This document shows positions 46,670-56,636 of a stretch of 64,000 bases of DNA, in pieces; within the stretch, counting starts at the first letter, position 1, and each line of letters opens with the position of its first letter. Below the pieces are notes generated by a model. That model did not search any database and was not told where the DNA came from. It was given only the letters and a program-made list of their open reading frames with translations. Both the position numbers and the translations under genes were made by a program. Source of the DNA: Armigeres subalbatus (taxonomy: Eukaryota > Arthropoda > Insecta > Diptera > Culicidae); contig NC_085139.1 in the NCBI RefSeq assembly GCF_024139115.2, forward strand, positions 255,846,067-255,910,066. The letters are read 5' to 3'.

Positions 46670-46890
46670 TACCTAATATATATAATAAAAATTATGTACG
46701 TGTTTATGTATGCATGTATACGAGTATGTATGTAAATATGTACATATGTGTGTATGTGAGTACACTGATAGACAAAAGTATTTGTCATGTTGATTACAAT
46801 GAAAATATGACGAATACCTACGGCCATCAGTGTATGTATGTATATGTGTATGTGTATATGTGAATGTGTGTGCGTTTGTGTGGGTACGTG
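46670..46890. repeat. TATG/TGTA microsatellite
   Basis: Degenerate TATGTATG/TGTGTATG runs on both sides of a 70-bp insertion. Confidence 0.8.
46763..46832. mobile_element. 70-bp Tc1/mariner-like MITE
   Basis: Starts CACTGATAGACAAAAGTATT and ends GGCCATCAGTG; inverted-repeat identity continues with GTATTTGTCAT/ATGACGAATAC. TA on both sides (46761-46762, 46833-46834). Almost nothing remains between the arms. Confidence 0.8.
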
Positions 46891-47040
46891 TTTAAATATA
46901 TTTACAGTTTATCAAAGTCTTACCACTTTTCCTCAATTTTTCTGACGCTCAACATGTTTGAGCATTTGCAAAGGCTTGATCGAAATATTAGCAAGGGCAT
47001 TGCCCTTGATAACAATTGATCAACCCTGGCATGCACGAAC

Positions 47041-47236
47041 ATGCGCGCGTCTCCAGCAGCTGTAGCACTTTTTCAACTTAATTTTATTGCACTACACATT
47101 TGTTTCGACCGCGGTCACTGCACTGGTTCTATTGTTCTTTTTTTGTGCGAATCACCGCACAAAAGTGGAGCACAAAACCAACCGCATTGGATGACGGTCA
47201 AAACGAGACTCCCTATTGTATTAAACTAGGTTAAGA
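47041..47236 (+). mobile_element. 5'-truncated 3' UTR of a non-LTR element
   Basis: Ends CTATTGTATTAAACTAGGTTAA like the terminus at 46390 but without the TCTAA run. The ~190 bp before it contain no coding sequence. Confidence 0.5.
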
Positions 47237-47877
47237 ACAAAAATTGTTAAAGCTCTAGGAGCACAGTACCCGTTAGAAAGTTGACGTCAACGTAGCTAGG
47301 CCAGGCATGATTGAATCATTCGAATAAACTAGTTACAATGAACAATGATTTTTTTGATCAATCGAGTTGATGATTCTTTTTTGAAATGATCTGAATCGGT
47401 TTCGTATTAGTTTTTTTTCGCTTTTAATTGGTTAGCACCTCCTCCCATTAGGGGTTTGAATTCATTGCATGAAGAATTTTGGGATGGTTTGTCGCATGTT
47501 CGGAATCGCTAAAATGAGATTGGATGTTTGAAACTCTTATCAACCCGCCTGAGTTTGAGTCTCAGCCGCGCAATTGAAAAAGGCCTCAGCAGCCTCTTCC
47601 CTTGAAGAGTGGCGCTAAAGCTGCTGTTGGTCGAGAGGGCAACCACATTCGTTACACAAGGACACGCAGCTAACCTCGAGGGCGCGTTGTGCACTGGCCC
47701 CCTTTGAAGCATTACTTTCTGGTTGTACCGAAGGGACTATGGGCTTGGCGGCAATGGAAACGGTTTAGCGGGTCGGGGATGTAGTCCTGCCTCCCTCGTT
47801 TGTTGTTAGAAATGATCCCTAACCCCGCACTTCCTGGACAACCCAGGATGTCTGTTGAGCAGATTCCCCTCCATTGC

Positions 47878-50526
47878 TTAGGAAGAAAACAAAAATACTT
47901 CTCTCCAAATACCCAGATGTCCACCAAATACCCAGATATACTCACCCCGCGAGGGGAAATGTGTTGAAAATGTCGTATAAGGAAAACTACTAACGTGACT
48001 TGGAGCAAGGAAAACTGTGTCCCAATTAATTATAAGCGGTAACAACGAAGTGTGTGTAGAACTGCGGTTTACAGGATTCTCTTCCATGAAACCGAGTACC
48101 CATAGTCGGTAAGTACAAGAAAATTCTTCTTGTTTGAAATGTATGCGTAGTTGGGCCACGTCGAAGAGAACTTCGAGAGCAGCCGTGCGAGTTGAAGAGA
48201 ACGCATCAGTCATTGTCATTAGGCACATCCTTTGAAGATGGCCTAACTTAGACTGAATTGCCCTTACTTCCCCCTTTTGCCACCACACAAGACATCCATA
48301 AGCCAAAATTGGTCATTCACCTGTTATGTAGATCCATTTGATATATTTGGGTTTAAGACCACAAGTTTTACCAAAGGTTCGTCGGCATTGACCGAAACCT
48401 ATACACGCCTTTTTGATTCTGAACTTAATGTCCAATGTCCAAAGTCCAGGAAAGCTTAGAATCCAAAATTAGACCCACATACTTTACTTGATCAGTTACA
48501 TTGGTTTCAGAACCAAAAAGATGTAATGATCGAATGCCATTACGGTTACATTTTTCCGCGAAAAGAAAAATAGATATTTTATTCGGATTGACCGAAAGGC
48601 CATATTGGCGACACCAACTTTCAACTACATGAAGAACGTTTTGCATCAGGTCGAACTAGATAGTAATGCACAAACCTACTATCAATATTATAGATAGCCA
48701 TCGGCAAATCCATTGGTTGGAAAACCGCCATTATTGAGTAACTTTAATAGCGTATCTGCAACGAGATTCCATAAAAGTGGAGATAATACTCCCCCTTGAG
48801 AGCAGACACTTAATTTACTAATCGCTGCTTGACGTAATGTCGGTTTTTAAGCATCTGGTGAATTCATTTGGTAATTATATTAGAAAGCACCCAATCACGA
48901 TTGCTTTTGAGCGAATGCTTTCTCGATATCGTACACAACCTTGTGTAAGTATATTGATTAACATGAAGAGGCATGTTTTCCGAACAGTCATCACGAATGT
49001 GATGATCGATAATACGTTCTAAGCATTTCAGAATAAATGAGGTCAGACTGATGGGTCTAAAACTCTTTACTTCTTCATACGAAGCACGTCCTCCTTTTGG
49101 GATAAACTTTACAGTGACATCCCGCCAGGATATGGGAATATACCCAATAGCAAAACTGTATACTAAAAGCTTTTTCAAAACATGTTTGACATGCTCAAAA
49201 CCCCTCTGAAGAAGAACGGATCTTCCACTGAAGATTTGTAAGGAGCAAATCTGTTAAGAGCCCATTGAATCGATTCAGTAGTTATGATTCTACGAGTCTG
49301 AGCCCAAGACCCGTAGCTACATGAAAAGACATCAGGATCATCCGAAGATGTTATATCGATACATCAAGGGAAGTGTGTATCAAATAGGTGTTCTAATGCT
49401 TCCTCGTCAGAAGAAGTGTAGTCGCCATTTGGCTTGCGAATTTCGCCAACTTGGAAATCCTTGGATCTCGCAAGAATTTTATTTAACCTACTGGCTTCAC
49501 TCAAATTGGAAACATTTGCACAAAGGTTTTTCCAGCCGGATCGTTCAGCTGATCGTAGAGCCTTCTTGTAAGCTTTGCGAGCCAACTTGAAAGGATCCGT
49601 CCCTGCTGAATGGCGTCTGTTCCAACTCCTTCTGCACTGCTTCCTTAGCTTAGCCAAATCGAAATTCCACCAAGGGGTTCCTCTTGAGGTTTTTACAGAA
49701 CGCAAAGGGCAAGCTTCTCAACTGCATCATCCAAGTCGGTAGGAGTTTCAATGGTTGGTAGATATCCATGAAATTTTATCGAGAGCAACTCTGTATAGAG
49801 ATCCCAGTTGGTTGAACGAGGATTTCTAAAATGCGAGGTCTGCGAAGTAACATTTAAATGAACAAAGAAGATGGTCAGATATGGATTCCTCATCTGATAC
49901 ATACCAATTCGTCAACTCGTGACTGATTCTATTGGATCAGAGAGTTATGTCTAACACTTCAACTCTATTAGATACCATAAAGGTTAGGCGATTGCTTATG
50001 TTAAGTAAACTAAGTTCGGTACTACTTAAGTATTCCATCAAGCTGGAGCCTCTCAGATTCACATCCGAGCTACCCCATATGATGTGATGAGCATTAGCAT
50101 CACTGCCGATAATTAGCGGAAGGCCTTTTGAAGTGCAATAAATGACAACTCGTTTGAAAGCATCCGTAGGGGATGGTTCATCATGTGGTAAATAAACCGA
50201 ACAATAGACGTATTTTCTGACGGGCGTTCCACCAGTTACATCAATTGTGACAGCACATACATCTCTGGTTGTTAGTTCAGAAATAAGTGTAGCAACGATA
50301 GCGTTGTTAACAAGTATACATGCACGAGGCATTGATCGATTGTTTGCCATTTCATTACTGAAAGCAGCAAAAACCGGGTTCACTAGGTTACCTAGCTACC
50401 CTTGCAAAAATAGGGTTCCTGCACCAAAGCCACTTGGGATTTGCCTTTTTTGCATGAGTCTACAAAGATTAATCGTTGATGTTCTTTTATGCTGAAGATT
50501 GTTTTGAGCTATCTTAACTGTAGCCA
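47878..50526 (-). pseudogene. LOA-like ORF2: endonuclease and reverse transcriptase remnants
   Basis: The N-terminus (from 50526) reads KIAQNNLQHKRTSTINLCR, a typical start of LOA/R1 endonucleases. The endonuclease frame (50383-49937) has IIGSDANAHHIIWGSS and RVEVLDITL. The linker (49705-49364) is followed by RT: SWRDVTVKFIPKGG and SFRPISLTSFILKCLERI (49178-49000), then broken frames without the catalytic YADD region. Later pieces are KYVGLILDSKLSW (48646-48425) and MAYGCLVWWQKGEVRAIQSK (48306 on). Many stops and at least one large deletion (about 48900-48650). Confidence 0.7.
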
Positions 50527-50647
50527 TTGCGAATTAAATACTCTCCACAACTTCAACATTTATGTGAACAGCAACGATGAAACCAAGTCGGTATCGTATC
50601 AAGAACGTCAAAGACGAAACACTGAGTACACTGTGAAAAACGCATAA

Positions 50648-50830
50648 AGGTTCCCCCAAACACACGCGACGAGACAATCACGACGCGATTCTATCGCTTG
50701 GCGACTGCGATTCTGTCGCCATTGGTATGGAAGCCTACATGGAACATTGCCTGCAGCGACCCAGTGATAAAATCGCGGCGACTAGTTGTCGCCGTCGCGG
50801 CGTTGACATCGCTTAGGTCTGGGGGAGCCT
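50648..50830. mobile_element. MITE with AGGTTCCCCCAAAC termini
   Basis: 183 bp. AGGTTCCCCCAAAC and GTCTGGGGGAGCCT form the inverted ends; CGCGAC/GTCGCG words recur inside. TAA flanks both sides (50645-50647, 50831-50833). No coding capacity. Confidence 0.75.
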
Positions 50831-50975
50831 TAAAGCGAGTCCATATAGGTGATAATTTGATGAAAAACTAAATAAAGACATACTCATAATCCCACCCTTA
50901 TTTAACCTCAAGTTGAGGTTGAATAAGAGTAGCCGATTATTCCGGAGAAGCAAACAGTCAACTACGCACTCAATA

Positions 50976-51003
50976 CTGTGAAGGGTGCCCTGGTGCTTCA
51001 CAG
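50976..51003 (-). promoter_or_regulatory. 5' UTR hairpin (28 nt), compensated variant
   Basis: On the minus strand CTGTGAAG pairs perfectly with CTTCACAG around a GGGCACC-containing loop of equal length to that at 29719 and 41767. It is followed in all three cases by AGTA and preceded by TAACGGAGC. Confidence 0.65.
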
Positions 51004-51210
51004 GCTCCGTTAGCGGTTGGGTTTTTATTAGACCTCCCTAACCATTCATTCGTAGGCACGGTAAGCATAAAGCCGCATCACACCAAGAATTAGGGGTCAC
51101 CTGTATTGTGCACTTCTTCCACTGGAACAGGCAATACGTAGCGTTATTCTTAACCAGACAATCGTCTGCCGACACCACACGGCTTTCTAGGCTGTTTGGG
51201 GAAAGAAGTT

Positions 51211-51795
51211 GACATTGACTTTACGTCAAATTTTCAATGTAAATCAAAACCGCATTGTTTTAAAAAAAAACGTCGTGAAAAATCGTGTTTTTTCAAAAAT
51301 TCGATAAAAAAATCCATTAAAAAAGCTCCGCAATGACATGCATCGTATTTCTACATAATCAGTTATCTTGATCTTTACACGTTGTGTTTTGAATTCATGC
51401 GGCACCGTGTAAAAATAACCACGTAAAAATAAACCTCAGTGTACTGAACATTGCCTAGCAATCTGATAATTTTCTTCGTAAATATAATCTCAAAAGTTTT
51501 CAAAGTTAAAAAAGTTCAAAATTTTGAGCACCCCTAAATTAACGTCCGCGGCGGTAACGTCCGGTTTATAAAATCGATGAACAATTGTTTTCACCATAAG
51601 AATTTTTTTCGAAGTCCCAAAACAGTCGATTTTTTTCAAAAAATTAAGTCTCAGAGTTTCAAGCATTTTGAGATTTTTAGCATAAAAAACAAAACAAAAA
51701 AAATCCCCCTTGTGAGAAAAAAAAGTTTTGATTAATTTTGAGCACCACTAAATCATGTTCGATTTAGCTCAAATTTTGCATAGGGGGATATTTTT
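51211..51795. other. AT-rich spacer
   Basis: Runs of A and T, no recognisable coding sequence. Confidence 0.5.
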
Positions 51796-52110
51796 GGCAC
51801 CCTAGTGGACATGCTTGGTCGATTCCAATTAGATACCAGGTTAGTTGACCTGCTAGACCAAATGATCTGTTCTCTAGAACAATTCGGTGAACCCAGAACA
51901 TCTCCATCAAACGAATGTGACCTGCACATAATATGTAACGGCAGTGTGGACATGCTGTGTTGATTTTGGATTGAAACCAGGCGGTTGACCTTTGCAGACC
52001 AAATGATCTGAATTCCAGAACAATTTGGAGAACCTAGAACATCTGCATCAAACTAATTTGGACTGCACATAATACGCAAGGGCTTTAGGGTCTTGCAGGG
52101 ACAAGCTGGG
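51796..52110. repeat. tandem repeat, about two units of ~145 bp
   Basis: Units start GGACATGCT at 51806 and 51950, and a third start (GGGACAAGCTGGGTTGATT) is at about 52098. Shared words include GACCAAATGATCTG and ATCTCCATCAAAC/ATCTGCATCAAAC. Confidence 0.75.
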
Positions 52111-52544
52111 TTGATTTCCGTTTTGAAGTTCTTCTTAATCGGTAAATTTTACTCATATTGAATTTGGTAAATCGAAATCTTCTACATTTTAAATGACAGC
52201 ATCCGTACTTCAGCTGACCTAACATTAGAAAAAATTAGGGTATCTAGAAACATAACAAACTAGAAAACTACAGGATACTAGATGAGGCGGATAAGACAAC
52301 CGTGAAAGAACTGTGAAAATCGCTTCAGAGACGCTCAGGAACCTGCTGTTTAAAATCATGATTCTTATGATTTCTTGATCGCAGTATTCGACATGTTAAC
52401 CAAGAATACAATTAGGTTCAAGTTCCCATGATATAAAATTTGTCTAAAAATGTTGCTGAACAGTTTTCAAAATCCCTACTTATCGTTCCCCTAAGAGGCC
52501 CATTTTTGCCTGAAAAAACACGCATAGATATGCAGATATCGTAA
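52111..52544. other. unassigned spacer
   Basis: No feature seen. Confidence 0.4.
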
Positions 52545-52564
52545 TAAATTTTATTTATTTATTA

Positions 52565-55500
52565 TCAGACTAAGGCCGGAGTGGCATGTGATGTACATAT
52601 ACGACTTCTCCATTCAGCTCGGTCCATGGCTGCACTTCGCCAACCACGCAGTCTGCGGAGGGTCCGCAAATCGTCCTCCACCTGATCGATCCGCATTGCC
52701 CGCTGTGCACCTCGCCTTGTTGTACCCGTCGGAACGTTGTCGAGAACCATTTTCACCGGATTACTGTCCGACATTCTGGCTACGTGCCCGGCCCACCACA
52801 GTCTTCCAATTTTCGCGGTGTTAACGATGGATGGTTCTTCCAACAGCTGATGCAACTCGTGGTTCATTTGCCTCCTCCACGTACCGTCCGTCATCTGCAC
52901 CCCACCATAGATGGTACGCAACACTTTCCTTTCAAAAACTCCCAGTGTGTGTTGGTCCTTCACGAGCATCGTCCAGGTCTCGTGTCCGTAGAGAACTACC
53001 GGTCTTATAAGCAGTTTTGAGGATAGTCAGTTTGGTACGGCGGCGAACTCTGTTCGATCGGAGCGTCTTGCGGAGTCCAAAGTACGTACGATTTCCAGCC
53101 ACTATTCACCTCCGAATTTCTCTGCTGGTATCGTTATCGGCGGTCACCAGTGAGCCCAAGTACACGAATTCTTCAACCACCTCGATTTCGTCACCACCGA
53201 TAGAAACTCTTGGTGGGTGGCTTACATTGACCTCTCTTGAGCCTCTTCCTATCATGTACTTCGTCTTCGACGTGTTGATGACTAGTCAAATCCGTTTAGC
53301 TTCGCTTTTCAGTCTGATGTAGGCTTCCTCCATCTTCTCAAAGTTACGTGCCATAATATCTATGCCGTCAGCGAAGCCAAATAGCTGGACGGACTTATTG
53401 AAAATTGTACCACTCGTGTTAATCCCTGCTCGTCGTATTACCCCTTCCAAAGCGATGTTGAATAGCAAACACGAAAGACCATCACCTTGCCGTAAACCTC
53501 TGCGCGTTTCGAAGGGACTTGAGAATGCCCCTGAAACTCGAACTACCCACATCACCCGATCCATCGTTGCCTTGGTCAACCGTATCCGTTTATCCGAAAT
53601 TCGTTTTCGTGGATTAGCTGCCATAGTTGGTCCCGATCGATTGTATCATATGCGGCTTTGAAGTCGATGAATAGATGATGTGTGGGCACGTTGTATTCGC
53701 GGCATTTCTGCAATACCTGACTACGGCGAACACCTGATCTGTGGTAGAGCGTTCACCCATAAATCCCGCCTGGTACTGCCCCACGAACTCTCTTGCAATT
53801 GGTGTTAGTTGGCGGCATAAAATTTGGGAGAGTACCTTGTAGGTGGCGTTCAGCAATGTGATTGCGCGATAGTTGCTACAATCCAGCTTAACGCCCTTTT
53901 TGTAGATGGGACACACGACACCTTCCATCAAAGGTGCTTGGTGGCCTTGTGTCACTGCTTCTGCCTCATAAGCAGGAGATTAAGGGTTTGATCCCTGGCC
54001 CTTTCCAATTTCCTATTAGATAATTTCGTTAATCATATAACTCAATCTCTTTGCAAATCAAATTCTCATTGCTAGCAAGTATGATTCTAAATATAGAATT
54101 GTTATAAAAAGCTGCCTGTTACTTAGTAGCAGTAAATAAAATGTAAAAATAGATTGGTATTCATTTGTACCCGCATACGAATGCTATATACGGTCGCTAT
54201 GCTCGTGCAGGCCTCATACAAGTAAGAATGTGTGAGGTTGATGTGCGGGTAGCGATGGTAAGGTAGACGTGTGCGTGGTATAAGAATCCAATAGCATTCA
54301 AATTCTAATTGTAAAAAAATGAATCCCATTAGAATTCACTTTAATACTTTCTCATTACTCTAGTACTTCTAATTCTCATCCATATATTCCTATCCCATAG
54401 ATCGCATCACTTACCAAAGTGAATCCAGATAATATATCCCTTCATACTAACACAATATCCTATCCTAAGACTATCGTGGAGATGCAGAGGTATACTCGGT
54501 CTCTAGTAGCAACGAGAGTTGAACTAATAATCCTTCCTTCCCTTGATGACCGTAAGGACGTGGCCGGCGCCGTAATTGACTTAGTAAAATGCATTGAATT
54601 TCCGAAATTTGCACATTGAGAATGATAGCTAAACCCAAGCTCCATTCAATTGGTTCCCTGTGCAGTTTCGCAAGTTCTAATCAATCACGGAGTAGCAACT
54701 ACGAATTGTACGGTTATCCTGCTCATGCTCATGCTCATGGGACACACGACACCTTCCATCCACTCCTGCGGCAAAACCTCATCCTCCCAAACCTTGGTAA
54801 TCACCCAGTGCAGCGCTCTAGCCAGTGCCTCACCACCGTGTTTAAGTAGCTCTCCTGGTAGTTGGTCAACTCCAGGGGCTTTGTTGTTTTCAGCCAGCCG
54901 ATCTCCTCCTGGATTTCCTGGAGATTTGGAGCCGGAAGTCATATGTCTTGCAAGCGTGCTCCCAGCTTCATTGCCATACCGCCACCGTTGTCTGCCACAT
55001 CGCCATTTAGGTGCTCTTCGTAGTGCTGCCGCCACCTTTGGATAACCTCACGCCCGTTTATAAGTAGGTTCCCGTTTATGTCCTTACACATATCGGGCTG
55101 TCGCACGTGGCTCTTACGTGAACGGTTCAACTTCTCATAGAACTTTCGTGCGTTATTAGCGAGGTACAGTTGCTCCGTCTCTTCACGGTTTCGATCTTCC
55201 CTCCGAAAAATCGAGTTTTGTTTGTTCCGCGCCCGGTTGTATCGTGCCTCAGTTGCCCTCGTGCGGTGTTGCAGCAATCTCGCCCATGCTCCATTCTTCT
55301 CCTCAACTGACTGCTCACATTCGCCGTCATACCAGTCGTTTTTATAATCCGGGGGCACCATGCGAGGGTTGCGGTGCTTCCAATGGCGGATCGAATATCT
55401 CTTCAGCCATCTTCAAGAGACGCTACCTGCGTCTAGCTGCTCTTCGGTTGGGAGTTTCACATCCAGCTGCTGCCCGTAGTCTTGGGCTAGTCTATCGTCT

Positions 55501-56280
55501 TGTAGCCGACCAATATTTAGCCGTGGCGGACGATTCCGACGCGTGGTGTACACCGTAGAGAGTTTTGAGCCCAGGCATACTGCAACGAGGTAGTGGTCGG
55601 ATTAAATATTCGCACTGTGGTAAGTGCGTACGTTCGTGATGTTGGAGCAGAATTTAGATTAGAACGTGGTCGATTTGGTTTTTCGTTTCTTGATTAGGTG
55701 ATTTCCATGTGGCCTTGTGAATATTCTTGCGGGGAAAGAAAGTGCTGCAGACTACCATTCCGCGGGAGGCTGCAAAGTTTATGCATCGTTGGCCGTTGTC
55801 GTTCGATGCGGTATGCAGACTATCCTATGCAGACATATCCTCCCTTCCCACCTGAGCGTTTATATCGCCGATGACGATTTTGACGACCCGCAGTGGGCAT
55901 CCATGGTATGTCTGCTCCAGCTATGGAAAGTACGCTTCTTTCTCGTCGTCGGGTCTCCCTTCGTGTGGGCAGTGCACGTTGATGATACTATAGTTGAAGA
56001 ATCGGCCTTTTATCCTCAGCTTGCACATCCTTGCGTTGATTGACTGCCACCTAATCATGCGTTGGCGCATCTTGCCCAAAACTATGAAGCCGGTTTCCAG
56101 CTCGTTGGTGGTGCCACAGCTTTGGTAGAAGGTAGCCGCTCGATGCCCGCTTTTCCACACTTTCTGTCCTGTCCAGCAGATTTCTACGACATCGAAGTTG
56201 CGGGGATGTAATTCATCGTAGATTATCCTATCGCAACCTGCGAAGCCTAGCGACTTGCAGTTCCATGTTCCAAGCTTCCG
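52565..56280 (-). pseudogene. RTE pol, copy A (endonuclease + RT), inactivated
   Basis: Endonuclease (56280-55700): KLGTWNCKSLGFAGCDRIIYD, FFNYSIINVHCPHEGR. Linker with KNDWYDGECEQSVEEKNGAW (55361 on). RT: DCSNYRAITLLNATYKVLSQ (53880 region), QYQAGFMGERSTTDQV, RRGLRQGDGLSCLLFN. The catalytic box reads FADGID instead of FADDID, so an essential Asp is lost. The C-terminus (52969-52565) has FERKVLRTIYGGVQM and RLWWAGHVARM. Several frameshifts, and the SINE insertion falls after GVVCP of the motif EWMEGVVCPIYK. Confidence 0.8.
53930..54736 (+). mobile_element. 807-bp tRNA-headed SINE-like element inside RTE copy A
   Basis: An exact 24-bp target duplication (53906-53929 and 54737-54760) defines the insertion, an LINE-type signature. 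The 5' head is tRNA-like (TGCTTGGTGGCC A-box region, CTGCTTCTGCCTCATAAGCA, GGGTTTGATCCCTGGC B box), and the 3' end is a GCTCAT repeat. The body has no credible coding frame. The head resembles that at 25471. 807 bp is long for a SINE, so it may be a composite. Confidence 0.8.
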
Positions 56281-56316
56281 ATCGTGATCCTTTATTCGTC
56301 GCCTAGGTCTTTGCCG

Positions 56317-56636
56317 GGCAGCAGGGACTATGTCCAAGGGCTTGACGATCCCTCCCCAGGCCATCTGCGAGTTGTGGGGCTTGCGGATGTGGTGGGGTTT
56401 GACAGTGGGCCCTGTTAAACCTCTATAAAAAGCTGCATGTATCCGCAAGTAGGCTCCACCAAAGCGACCGTGTGCCGCTCAAAGCGCACAAGCCCAAGTC
56501 CTGGTGTTAGGTGGGACGCTAAACAGCCCTGACACGACGGCCCTCCGACGAGACAGGAGGTTTGCGCAGGCCCAATAAGCCGCCTAGAAAACCAATCATT
56601 ACGAACAATATAAGAGATAATGCGACTCGATATAAT
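56317..56636. repeat. 320-bp segment shared by two divergent RTE 5' ends (segment S)
   Basis: Each side is bordered by the same sequence CGGCAAAGACCTAGGCGACG pointing outward into an RTE copy. S therefore lies as a common 5' region between copy A (minus) and copy B (plus). It contains GTCCTGGTGTTAGGTGGGAC at about 56497, also near the start of the RTE element at 13220. An inverted copy is at 59615-59937. Confidence 0.8.

Larger units (their letters stand above)
47500..51210 (-). mobile_element. LOA-like (Lian type) non-LTR element, decayed, with a MITE in its 5' part
   Basis: Minus strand. 5' UTR-like sequence (51210-50831), an inserted MITE, then ORF2 starting near 50526. Only about 120 bp lie between MITE and ORF2, so ORF1 is missing or deleted. 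The 3' part below 48000 is too decayed to delimit. The 5' UTR shares a stretch of about 75 nt, hairpin included, with the R1-type copies. Confidence 0.65.
52545..56316 (-). mobile_element. RTE/JAM1-like non-LTR element, copy A
   Basis: Minus strand, endonuclease to C-terminus in order, ending in an AATAAATAAATAAAA-type tail at about 52545-52570. It is split by the SINE-like element at 53930-54736. Its 5' end meets the shared segment at 56317, head to head with copy B. The two copies are closely similar. Confidence 0.85.
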
